DNA from: Beroe ovata
Taxonomy: Eukaryota > Ctenophora > Nuda > Beroida > Beroidae
Direction: 5' to 3'
Assembly: GCA_946803715.1 (NCBI GenBank)
Contig: CAMPET010000224.1
Location: forward strand, 48,119 to 65,058
DNA: 16,940 nt
Positions within the stretch are counted from its first letter, which is position 1, and each line of letters begins with the position of its first letter. Shown here piece after piece: positions 7,693-16,281 of the stretch. A program made the translations under genes and the position numbers. A model generated the notes under the pieces. It did not search any database. It saw nothing but the letters and a program-made list of their open reading frames with translations, and was not told where the DNA came from.

Positions 7693-8832
7693 ATGAGCAA
7701 TCAGAAACGTGTGTCTGGTAGTGAAGGTTCCAGAAGAGATGCATGTGGTGCAAAAGTCACTACTGTCCTTGCCACTACAGGATCCCGTCCTGACAGAGGT
7801 TGTGATGTGTCTTTCACTGACATGAAAATGATTGGTTATGGATCATTTGGCTATGTGTATCGTGTCAAACTGGTTGAATCAAATGAAATTGTGGCAATCA
7901 AGAAAGTGCTCCAGGACAAACGTTTCAAGAATCGAGAACTTGAGGTCATGCGAAAATTGGATCACTGTAATGTTATCAGGTTGCGCTATTTCTTTTATTC
8001 CAATGGTGAAAAAAGGGATGAAGTCTACCTCAATTTGATTTTGGATTACTTTCCCACTACTGTCTATCAAGTTGCAAGGCAGTATAGTCGTCAGAAGCAA
8101 ATGATACCTGTGCTTTATGTTAAACTGTACATGTATCAATTATTGAGGGCTCTGGCATACATTCACTCATTTGGTATTTGCCACAGAGATATCAAGCCGC
8201 AAAACTTGTTGCTGCACCCTGATTCAGTTGTGTTGAAGTTGATAGATTTTGGTAGTGCAAAAATCTTGGTTGAAGGTGAAGCAAATGTTGCATACATATG
8301 TTCAAGGTACTACCGTGCCCCTGAGTTAATATTTGGTGCAACAAATTATACTTGTGCCATCGATATTTGGTCTGCTGGCTGTGTTCTTGCTGAGTTGTTG
8401 CTGGGAGCACCTATATTTCCTGGTGACAGTGGTGTTGACCAGCTTGTTGAGATCATCAAAGTTTTGGGATCACCAACAAAAGAACAGATAGCTGAGATGA
8501 ACCAAAATTACACTGAATTCAGATTCCCTCACATAAAACCGCACCCTTGGAAGAAAGTTTTCAGAGCACAAACCCCTGAAGATGCAATTGATCTCACTTG
8601 TAAACTCTTAGAGTATACTCCAAAGAGCCGGCTACATCCTCTTGATGCCCTGGCTCACGAGTTTTTCAATGAACTGCGAGTAGAGGGTGCCACAACACCA
8701 TCGCCATCTAGTAGAGAGTTGCCTCCACTCTTCAACTTCACAGAACAAGAACTGAGAGACAAACCCCATCTGCGATCAGTCTTAATACCTTCACATATCA
8801 CCAATAGCAACAGTACCTGCAATGGGCCATAG
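7693..8832 (+). CDS. Glycogen synthase kinase-3-like Ser/Thr kinase, 379 aa, intronless
   Basis: This is a CMGC-group kinase very close to GSK-3 alpha/beta, which phosphorylates primed substrates such as beta-catenin and glycogen synthase. In order: glycine loop [10 protein letters not shown] (47-56), VAIK lysine K70, KNREL with R81, HRD 164-166, KPQN 168-171, DFG 185-187, SAK lysine K190, and activation-loop Y201 in [12 protein letters not shown]81, R165 and K190 correspond to the human GSK3B phosphate-binding trio R96, R180 and K205, so primed-substrate recognition looks intact. The Axin/FRAT-binding helix [13 protein letters not shown] (248-259) is kept. The N terminus lacks the RTTSFAE inhibitory motif around Ser9 and has KRVSGSEGS instead. 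The kinase is shorter than human GSK3B (420 aa) at both ends. Other changes: loop Tyr49 and Tyr54, hinge Phe120 for Val135, Ile184 for Cys199. No introns and no frame damage: an expressed retrocopy or an intron-poor paralogue. The start at 7693 matches the family N terminus (KVTTVLAT at 21-28). Confidence 0.96.
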   Translation: MSNQKRVSGSEGSRRDACGAKVTTVLATTGSRPDRGCDVSFTDMKMIGYGSFGYVYRVKLVESNEIVAIKKVLQDKRFKNRELEVMRKLDHCNVIRLRYFFYSNGEKRDEVYLNLILDYFPTTVYQVARQYSRQKQMIPVLYVKLYMYQLLRALAYIHSFGICHRDIKPQNLLLHPDSVVLKLIDFGSAKILVEGEANVAYICSRYYRAPELIFGATNYTCAIDIWSAGCVLAELLLGAPIFPGDSGVDQLVEIIKVLGSPTKEQIAEMNQNYTEFRFPHIKPHPWKKVFRAQTPEDAIDLTCKLLEYTPKSRLHPLDALAHEFFNELRVEGATTPSPSSRELPPLFNFTEQELRDKPHLRSVLIPSHITNSNSTCNGP

Positions 8833-9300
8833 TCAAGGCCTGAGCAAAGCTCAGCTCCTGAGTAGTACTCAATTGAAGTTGTCAATTTTAGTTCAATTAA
8901 AGACATTGGTTTGTATCATATTATATAAATGGCTGCTCTGAGTTGTTGGTTAATCAAGTTCACTGAAGAAAACCAGGTGGTGGGATATAAATAATACGGC
9001 ATTATGAGAGGACATTTGATTCCATATGCTCAATAATACACAAGCAAGAGATTTTATTTCGATTAATCAGTATCAGAGTTTGAATTTATAGAAATTCTAT
9101 GAATTGTTGGTCAAATGTGTGTTGTAACATATGATGATGTTGATGATATATAATCTGATCTCTTCATTGTTCTGTATTTTATCTTGAAATGTGTGGCACC
9201 CGGTTTGTATAGCTTGGCTATTGGTCTAGAGAAATTTGCAGCATTGAAGATATATAATAATAAAGTCACTTACAAGGGTTGTTTGAGACCATCCTTTTCT
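8833..9300 (+). other. 3' untranslated and flanking region of the GSK-3-like gene
   Basis: AT-rich, no further ORF of note. The first good poly(A) signal is AATAAA at 9259-9264, which gives a 3' UTR of about 450 nt. A TATATAAATGG word at about 8920-8930 could mimic a TATA box but has no gene placed to use it. Confidence 0.5.
9259..9264 (+). terminator. AATAAA polyadenylation signal for the GSK-3-like gene
   Basis: A canonical hexamer, with GT-rich sequence (GGGTTGTTTGAG) about 15-25 nt downstream. Assignment to this gene is by position. Confidence 0.5.
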
Positions 9301-10680
9301 TGCTGAATGAAGAGCACCAATCTGTATCTGGTTATGATGTTTAAATGGTGCATTGTGAGCATGGATCAATTTCTTCAAATTAGGGCGAACTGGATTTTTG
9401 ATTTCCTCATAATCACAACTAACAATGATTTCTTTGGGTGTTCAGTTAAATGTTATGTATGCTTTCAAGTTAGACCGATGATATCATCCACATGTCAGTT
9501 GATTATGAGTGAATGAATTAAATTATTCTTTATCTCCAGCCGTCTTCAAATCTTTATGCGTTGCTCAGATGATTAGACAGTTACTGCATTTTTGAATAAT
9601 CTCGTCAGAAATAATATGCAATCAATTCATGATAAGTATTTAATCAATTGTGATGAAGATGTGTTCGTTTTCTTCCCTGAGTGAAGTCTGTCGCCTAGAC
9701 TCTAGACAAGATGAACACAATAACATGTCACTGGAGCATTTCACTCGAATATCGTGTAAGTTCGACAGTGCATAATACATTTGCTTACATCTGCATTATC
9801 TGCTACGTTATATTTGGTTACATCAGGAGCAAACTGTGCACACCAAGTGATTTGAAGTTTGATACAATTGTTTTCCAGGCATATTAATATTTTATAGCTT
9901 ATTAAATATAGTTAATCGCTTAATTAATTTAAAGATTAATTATTTATGCCCTTCAGAATTTTGCAGTTCCTTTGATCGAAATTCTGCTTATATATACTAA
10001 ATTTTATACTATTTATTATATCGGTAAGAACGTGGGAAAACGTTTGCATCACGTATTCTTGTGTACAGTTGCGCATGCTTTTTCTCTCCCTCTGCTCTAG
10101 CCAGGCTACAAAGACGACTTCTAAAAGAATTGAGGTTACTTTTGTATCATATATTGTACATTTACGCTGCTAAGATCACATGATATGTTAGCTTTCAAAA
10201 CGAGGAGCCATAGAATCAAGCAGGTTACGATTTCTTATATAGTTCACATTGTGTATTAAAATATAAAGCAGTAGTTCGTTTCTAAGCAATGTTTACGCAG
10301 ATAATGAATATTTTGTGATCATTCATGTCTTTCACTGGCTCCCTTGTCAGAAGAATTTGGGTCAGGTAAATGTGTACTTCGGTCATTGCATTCTTTGGTG
10401 TGCGATGTGCATGGTGTGTTATCAAAAGACATTTAAATGGCATCACATCCAGTGTGTACGTCACACAGTCAATGTGAAATTACCAATTCATCACCTTTAG
10501 AATTTCCCCTCTCCCTGCCCCGTTTGTTACGCCGTTCTGCTGTGCTGTCATAATTACAGATATGTGTCGACTAACATAATAACATAACATATTGCTAGAG
10601 AGTTCACTAGAAATAATTCGCGTTGATGTGAGCGATCATTACATCGGTGGACAGTGTACACTTATCACACATTGCACGGG
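9301..10680. other. AT-rich intergenic region, no gene seen
   Basis: Both strands were checked for exons of a KDM2-type protein (JmjC, CXXC and PHD cysteine patterns) that might precede the F-box ORF; none were seen. It contains a TGCGCATGC NRF1-like core at about 10070 and long A/T runs around 9880-10020. Short ORFs here have no protein-like character. Confidence 0.5.
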
Positions 10681-10688
10681 GGTCGAGA

Positions 10689-10737
10689 TATCATGTCCTG
10701 GACATGTCGTCGAGTTTTGAGAAGCTGTTATATAAGG
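10689..10737 (+). promoter_or_regulatory. Candidate promoter patch: p53-family-like palindrome plus TATA box
   Basis: CATGTCC T GGACATG is an inverted repeat at 10692-10706. Read as two decamers (10689-10698 and 10700-10709) with a 1-bp spacer it fits the p53-family consensus RRRCWWGYYY at 8/10 and 9/10 positions. TTATATAAGGC follows at 10728-10738. No ORF starts nearby; the first plus-strand gene is at 11701, so use as its distal promoter is conjecture. Confidence 0.25.
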
Positions 10738-11044
10738 CACTTAGATTTCGTAACGCAAAAGATTCAGATGCTAGTAAAGCCTCATTTGCATTAGCTTAGC
10801 GATTAATGTTCCTGATATTTTAGCCTATGTCAAAGGACTTTTAATGACACGATTCCAGCGTTAGGCAGTGAATAAGCAAAGTCACTCCTGATATGTAGTA
10901 ACCGACCTCCTTGCAATCTGTATGAAGAGACAAGAGTCCATACTCGCACTGGGCACAAATACATATACTTGTTGTATGTATTGCATAATTATGCAGTGTT
11001 TTAGTTACACGCACTGCACAGTCACAGCGAGGACACTACAGTGT

Positions 11045-11058
11045 ACAGTGTACACTGT
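11045..11058. repeat. 14-bp perfect palindrome ACAGTGTACACTGT in an ACAC-rich tract
   Basis: It lies in a degenerate CA-rich stretch (about 11009-11095). It may reflect simple-sequence drift rather than a binding site. Confidence 0.6.
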
Positions 11059-11186
11059 TATACACACTCAACACAGCACACTGGTACACACTACATACGC
11101 GTCGAACGTAGTAGAGTAGGTGAAGACAGCCAATTTCAGTGGCAGTATAGTTATTCACAGTAAATATATGTATTTCCCGTTTACCA

Positions 11187-11379
11187 ACTTCCGGCCACAC
11201 CCACTTCGATGTAGAAGATACACTCATCTCCCGCCAGTTCTGTGGCTCATTTATTATTTAAAGCTTACTGTAATTAGCTCTCTCTTCCTCAGAGCATAGG
11301 AAAATATAGATATAACTGTGTGCGTGATGGGCAACCTGGTTGCATTATAATTGTTATATCTATTCTCATCTATAAATAG
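11187..11379 (+). promoter_or_regulatory. Candidate promoter for the F-box/LRR gene
   Basis: An ETS-type ACTTCCGG (11187-11194) and a TATAAATAG box (11371-11379) lie about 510 and 330 bp upstream of the ORF start at 11701. Between them is a nested stem-loop: TAGATATAAC (11307-11316) pairs with GTTATATCTA (11353-11362) and encloses GCAACCTGGTTGC (11331-11343). A TTCCTGCAG acceptor-like word ends at 11675, so a short leader exon plus intron is compatible. Assignment is by position only. Confidence 0.35.
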
Positions 11380-11700
11380 CACATGTTTTTGTACTCGGTA
11401 TGTGTCAAAACGAATAAAGGAGGTATAATATTAGGGCAATTAGCGTACTCATAGGAGACAGCAGTGTATTTAAAGTAACTTAGGTCATCGTAAAACATGA
11501 GTCATGAACCATGTAATAGTCCAGAAGCTAAATTTAGAACAGTTGTAAGTTGAAGTAGGTGATTCTGCAAATGGGGACTGTGCAATTGAAATTATTAGAC
11601 ATGAGAGTATTCGTTATTCACTTTTTGAGTCACCATATTCCCATGCCAACATGCTAATTCAACATGTTCCTGCAGATGTATTAACTCCCAACACAACTCC

Positions 11701-13002
11701 ATGGATGCAGGAGACCCCTCAGCTCCAATTAACCTCATTCTGGATGGTGACAAGAAACGTAAATTAGAGTCATCGTTCAAAATCCCTAAGAAAAAACGTA
11801 CAGAATCAGAATCAAAAGATGAAGTTAAATCTCCTGTTCATGTTATGTCACCTGTCAAAGATGAAGTGAAGAAGGAGTTCCCTAAAGCGGTGAAGGTGAA
11901 GAAGAAATCGAAAGTTGTTGATTTGGAAAAGGATGAGCCAGTTTCCCCCACGTTACCGAAAGATAAGGCTGTGAAAGCAGTTGGAGAAAAAGCTGCCAAG
12001 CCACCGTTGCTAGAGACACCCAAAGCAGCTTTGCTAGAAACACCCACAACTCCTGCCATGCCTAGCAGCCCATCACAGCCTGACCTCCCATCAGCATTGC
12101 CCGATGAGGAGAGTTCACGCTTCTCTCTAGAGATTCCCAAGTCGGTCATTGTTCAGGAATATGTTACTCTTGACGATGGTTCGAAACACGTTTTAACACG
12201 CGAAATTTGGAGGAAAATATTCGCTTATCTGCCTTGTGCAAACCTTGTTCAGTGTATGAAAACCTGCAAAGTGTGGCTTGAGTGGATATCTGACCCAATA
12301 TTTTGGCCATCAATCAACTTATCTAGGTTTGGACCCATTTTCCCTGATATACTGAAATCTGTTGTCCTGCGCCAGCCAGCTGAGATAGACTTGTCCTACT
12401 GTACCATAACCAGGAAGCAATGTGATTGGCTCCTACCAAGACTTCCCAGCCTCAAAACAATCCGTATGTCGGGGCTGTCAATGAACATTATCGGTAGTCT
12501 GAACGGACCCATGATATCAGACTTGCGCCTTATTGATCTAAGATGGGTGGATGAGCTGAATGACTGGGGATTGAGGGACTTGTTGAGTGTATCTGCAGGA
12601 GGCAGGGACCACCGGGCCAGATTCAGGGATCTGCAAGGTCTACGATTGTCAGGAACGAGTATCACAGACGATGCAATTCACAATATCATCAAGTTCTGTC
12701 CCAACTTGAAACACCTCGATATGAGTTACAATACGAACATGAATGACAGAGTGGTTGAAGCTATATGTGCATCAGATCTCATCTACTCGCTGAATAAGAT
12801 TGACTTCAGTGGGTGTGCTCACATTACTGACAAGTCTCTGCTTCTCATGAAGAAGTGCTATGATATCGCTTGGCTAGACTTCAGATCGTGCAAAGAAATT
12901 ACTCGTGGGGCGTGTGTCAGATTTGCTCATTCATTCAAAAAGGAACTTATCATCACAGAGGACAAGTTGATACATCCACCCAATGTGGAGGTTTACAGCT
13001 GA
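11701..13002 (+). CDS. KDM2/FBXL10-11-like F-box and leucine-rich-repeat protein, 433 aa, single exon
   Basis: The C-terminal two thirds match the F-box plus LRR region of KDM2A/KDM2B (FBXL11/FBXL10): F-box about 164-205 (LTREIWRKIFAYLP, then CMKTCKVWLEW), then LRRs with INLSRF (205-210), IDLSYC, LIDLRW, LRLSGTSITDDAI, LDMSYN, IDFSGCAHITD and LDFRSCKEITRGAC (to about 405). In this family the F-box binds Skp1 in SCF or PRC1-type complexes. Residues 1-150 are disordered and Lys/Pro-rich, with NLS-like PKKKR (29-33), an SPVK site and a duplicated LLETP (103-115). JmjC, CXXC and PHD domains are absent from the ORF and not seen in the 2.8 kb upstream. The frame is open upstream of the ATG to an acceptor-like TGCAG at 11671-11675 (start TGT ATT AAC), so it may instead be the terminal exon of a longer KDM2 gene. 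A short ATG TAT TAA at 11676-11684 would be a uORF if transcribed. Confidence 0.9.
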   Translation: MDAGDPSAPINLILDGDKKRKLESSFKIPKKKRTESESKDEVKSPVHVMSPVKDEVKKEFPKAVKVKKKSKVVDLEKDEPVSPTLPKDKAVKAVGEKAAKPPLLETPKAALLETPTTPAMPSSPSQPDLPSALPDEESSRFSLEIPKSVIVQEYVTLDDGSKHVLTREIWRKIFAYLPCANLVQCMKTCKVWLEWISDPIFWPSINLSRFGPIFPDILKSVVLRQPAEIDLSYCTITRKQCDWLLPRLPSLKTIRMSGLSMNIIGSLNGPMISDLRLIDLRWVDELNDWGLRDLLSVSAGGRDHRARFRDLQGLRLSGTSITDDAIHNIIKFCPNLKHLDMSYNTNMNDRVVEAICASDLIYSLNKIDFSGCAHITDKSLLLMKKCYDIAWLDFRSCKEITRGACVRFAHSFKKELIITEDKLIHPPNVEVYS

Positions 13003-14183
13003 TATTCTATTGCAATTATCCTTGTAATTTGAGGGCAGATGAGTGTTAGCAGAACGCGGTTTTAATCAGACCTCAGGGTGTTTTAACCTTGTCATACAAT
13101 TATAGCTTGATCTTATTTCACATTTTACTTCCCCCATGTTCAATGTTTTGACATATATATTTGAATATTGCTATCAATACATCCAGCTGCTGTGTTTCAT
13201 TCCCTGTGCAATTGTTTCCTCCCTGCTTGCTCTGTCACAAAACACTTCTCCTTGATTCGATGCTATTACCCATAATGGTTGTACTCAATGACTACTAATT
13301 GTACTTTAATCCGTGAATATTATACTACCGTGTAGTCGATTACCTGGATAGTTTACCCCCCTTTGTAACACAGTAATGGGCAGTAATGACTTGAATACTC
13401 AGTGAATAGCCAAATTCGGTAATTGTCTCCAATCGTCTTGTATTGTAGACTGTCTGGAATATTACAAAAAGTGCTAAAAGCATATGTTCGAGACTCAATT
13501 CAGAGGTTATCCTCATTACTTTATCGTGACCTGAGACACAGTACACAAGACATAATACACAACACAATTCACAACACAGTACACAATACAGTATGTACAA
13601 TTGTGATTTCTGAGAAGTGAGAACGATGGAATGTACCATTGTACAATTCTTTCACACATCAATGGTCGCTTTACTATTTCATCTGAGAAACTTGAGACTA
13701 TTATAACTTTCTGGAATAGGGTGGTCTGGAAGTTAGGTTTTGCTGAAACCAAAAAAAATTAGTACAGAATCGGACATTTCTTTCCCAAATGGTCCTGTTC
13801 TGTGAGTAACGTTATCCTAGTAGGTATAGGATTTCGCCACCCCATGCCACTATACTAGTGTGCTGCTATGATAGTTAACTCTCCGTATGAAGTATATTAC
13901 CGACGGAACTTGCTTTGTTTGGTGTTATTGATTCCAGTAATATATGTGTTTTGTCTATTGTCTGTGGTGGAAGTGTCAACTGTCAAGATTGCAAATAGCG
14001 TGGTCTGCGGGTGTCAGTTGTGAATTATCAATGTTGAATTATAGTATGGGCGTTATCCTGGATTTTGAGGCACATCTGGGAAAAAATTCCTACCTGCAGT
14101 TTTTTGCATGAATCGACTGTACTAAGTATCTAGAACCACCAAAAATTTTTTTCATGCCCAATTCCTTGGGGAAAACTCAGGGT
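13003..14183. other. 3' flank and intergenic, no gene seen
   Basis: No exact AATAAA/ATTAAA lies close to the stop at 13002; AATACA at about 13175-13180 is a weaker variant. ORFs on both strands at 13340-13752 come from a CA-rich simple repeat and are not called. Confidence 0.5.
13533..13592. repeat. Degenerate CA-rich tandem repeat (ACACAACACA/ACAGTACACAA)
   Basis: Successive ACAGTACACAA, ATACACAACACAATTC and ACAACACAGTACACAATACA words form a diverged tandem array. It explains the Cys/Val/Tyr-rich minus-strand frame here, which is not a protein. Confidence 0.75.
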
Positions 14184-14490
14184 GGCCACGCCCTTTTTTG
14201 AGCGTGGGAATTTTATCAGCAAATTTCCACCTCCAAGTTATTTCACTACTATGGGGTCATTTTACTCTATAACTATGTTTTTTGACACGAGGAATCGATT
14301 CCACATGGTTTTGGAGTCCTTGGGACATCGCTTGAGGAGCTTCGGCCACGCCCTTGTGACACGTGTCACAAAATTTTGATTTTCAAATTAGGTCACAATT
14401 TTGAGGTCCTTATACTCTATGACCATGTTTTTTGACACGAGGAATGGATTGAACAAGGTCTCTGAGGCCTTAGACCATCGGTTTAGGAGT
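14184..14490. repeat. Two diverged tandem copies of an about 150-bp unit
   Basis: Both copies open with GGCCACGCCC (14184 and 14344) and share ACTCTAT, then ATGTTTTTTGACACGAGGAA (about 14276 and 14426), and a terminal GAGGAG/TAGGAG after a CATCG word (14329 and 14477). The offset of the conserved core is 150 bp. The single n at 14491 sits right at the end of copy 2, where assembly may have stumbled. The ORFs crossing this segment are not real genes. Confidence 0.8.
14354..14371. repeat. 18-bp perfect palindrome with an E-box core
   Basis: TTGTGACACGTGTCACAA equals its own reverse complement and has CACGTG at the centre (14360-14365). It lies at the junction of the two tandem copies and is absent from copy 1, where the equivalent bases read TTTTTTGAGCGTGGG. 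It could be a bHLH site or simply a hairpin. Confidence 0.7.
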
Positions 14491-14878
14491 NTGATAAGAA
14501 AGCTCATGGTCATATGACGCGGTAATGTGATATACCCCGATGCTTGCATTCCAAACATCGCAATCTCGCAATGGTGTATGTGTGTTCGTGTTATTACCAT
14601 AGCAACGAGTTGATAAGGCAGGTTTTCTTCACCACTCCTTCCGTTACACTCATATTTACCGTGATTGCATGTCAAATTGTCTAAACCACGAGCTTTTTGA
14701 TGGCAGCACTCACGTGGTGGCCGAGGTTTGAAACTCGCGGGACCTAAGCGCGCACTGTGGAACTCCCTAATTGTGGGACATATTCACCACATTAACTAAG
14801 GTACTAGCAAATTTTACTGCGCGTTCGTTTACAAACTGTTTTGTGGAGAGCGATCTGTGCAACTGAAAATTTAAATAA
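14491..14878. other. Intergenic and upstream region of the next gene
   Basis: No gene is supported. It contains one ambiguous base at 14491 and GC-richer sequence at 14700-14760, with no defined repeat. Confidence 0.45.
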
Positions 14879-14890
14879 CGCGCATGCAGG
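14879..14890 (+). promoter_or_regulatory. NRF1-like site CGCGCATGCAGG
   Basis: The site shares GCGCATGC with the NRF1 consensus YGCGCAYGCGCR, one or two positions off in the second half. It lies 55 bp upstream of a gene with a mitochondrial-type N terminus, which is where NRF1 sites of nuclear-encoded mitochondrial genes are usually found. A chance match is possible. Confidence 0.4.
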
Positions 14891-14944
14891 TAATTTGACC
14901 TGACAATTTGTCCCTGATCTATCCGTACAACAGGTAGGAGAAGG

Positions 14945-16149
14945 ATGGCTCTCAACTCTTCCAGAAACTGCATCCGTGCACTCGCTCAGGGTATGTTGGT
15001 AATGTTCGTGTGTGTGTGTGTGTGGATACTTCACAGTCGATCCAACAACGTGTCCCAGCTGTCCAGTATCAACCCGCTGCCATTACGAACTAAATTTGAA
15101 ATATAATAGCAGTTCGGCGCTAAGAGAGAATGATTTGTTAATGAAGGTGCTAAAATATGTCTAACGCGAGAATAATAATTCAGGATCATGTACTGGTATA
15201 CACACATCTGCGTCACTCGACACTAGATACAGATACAAAATGATGGATGGAACGCCACTATTATCCAAACCTAAAAGAGCTGAGTAAGTGAAGTGTGAAG
15301 CCGAATCTTTACATCTGGAACTGCTGCTGAGTGGTGTTTTTCACAGTTTTTACTGGTGATGTATTAACTGTCAGTGACACTGTATTTAAACGTTTCCATG
15401 TATCAGGATCAGGTTGATGCGACCGCACAAGGAAACTTGTCTGAGGTTTTGGTGGAAGGAGGACGATACCATATGGCACTGGCCGAGGGACGATTCTGGC
15501 TACTTTCGCTACGGAAGGTAGGAGAGTTTAAACCAGTCTAAGTTTATCATGGATACCATGTATTTCAACATGTAAAAGCTTGCAAACTCTCACTGTATCG
15601 GATTGCATGTATGTTTTAACATGTGATATTGGAAGATATGACGTGAAACTTGCATGATGAATTGATTTTACTGCTGCTGCACGAATGATTTATAAACAGT
15701 GCTAACATGATCATGGTTGTGAACAATAGAGACAACTGACCTTGTTTATCAATTCATACCTGCGTGAATCGTAAAACTGACAGTTTGTTGCCAGGCATGT
15801 TTTCTCAGTCATGTAAGTGTAAAACTTATCACATTGTTAATAGTATGTCCGACGAAGCACAGTTTACAAACAAAGCGGATCTCCAATATCTATGCATTTC
15901 ATAACATAAACTGGTGTTCTGACTGTAATAATTCATACGATTTATCATACTATCCTCCCCAGGTTTCAGGACCTGAAAGGCAAGCCGGTTCAAGTGACGG
16001 ACCCTGAAAGAGTGAAGACGATCAAGAGGTTGATGGGACCGTACCATTTGTACCGGCAGACGGAGTGGTTCCGCCACGATCACGAGTATGAAGCTGAGCC
16101 GTACCAGCATCTCAGCCGCAAATTCCTGGGCTTGCCTCCTAAATCATGA
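14945..16149 (+). CDS. Four-exon small predicted mitochondrial protein, 147 aa, family not recognised
   Basis: Exons 14945-14990, 15184-15283, 15407-15517 and 15963-16149 join in phase (444 nt with TGA; introns 193, 123 and 445 bp, all GT-AG). The ATG at 14945 has A at -3 and G at +4. Residues 1-27 (starting MALNSSRNCIRALAQG) are rich in Ser, Arg and Ala with no acidic residue, as in a mitochondrial presequence. Then come a Lys/Arg-rich linker (SKPKRAEIRLMRPHK), an aromatic core (FWWKEDDTIWHWPRDDSGYF, about 67-86), a charged segment with VTDPERVKTIKRLMGPYHLY, and the tail EPYQHLSRKFLGLPPKS. No transmembrane span is evident. Size, composition and presequence suit a mitoribosomal or respiratory-complex accessory subunit, but no family match is claimed. 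Exon 3 has a tandem acceptor (CAG GAT CAG): use of the second would drop two residues. An NRF1-like site lies upstream. Confidence 0.82.
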
Positions 16150-16248
16150 CGCTGATCTTAGGTGACGACTGTATTACAATACTTTCGGCTATATTTCATG
16201 AATGATGAACAGTTATGTCGTTAGAGAGAAGTTAGACGCGGTTTTAAG

Positions 16249-16278
16249 AGTCATAAAGAGATTAGTCATAAAGAGATT
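16249..16278. repeat. Exact 15-bp tandem duplication (AGTCATAAAGAGATT x2)
   Basis: The copies at 16249-16263 and 16264-16278 are identical. The second overlaps the ATTAAA hexamer that follows from 16276. Confidence 0.9.
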
Positions 16279-16281
16279 AAA
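16276..16281 (+). terminator. ATTAAA polyadenylation signal
   Basis: This is the commonest variant hexamer, 127 nt after the stop at 16149. A GT-containing segment (GAATGTTGTGCC) follows. It was created by the 15-bp duplication running into AAAT. Confidence 0.4.

Noticed and set aside
10315-10500. Cys/His-rich plus-strand ORF that might be a CXXC or PHD exon of KDM2
   Set aside because: Cysteine and histidine spacing does not fit either zinc-finger type and there are no splice sites in the right phase.
11838-12149. 103-codon minus-strand ORF
   Set aside because: Antisense shadow of the low-complexity Lys/Pro-rich N terminus of the F-box/LRR gene.
13480-13500. GTTCGAGACTC resembling a tRNA T-loop
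   Set aside because: No matching acceptor, D-arm or anticodon stem around it; no tRNA gene was found anywhere in the window.
13340-13752. Cys/Val/Tyr-rich frames on the minus strand
   Set aside because: Produced by the CA-rich degenerate tandem repeat at 13533-13592.
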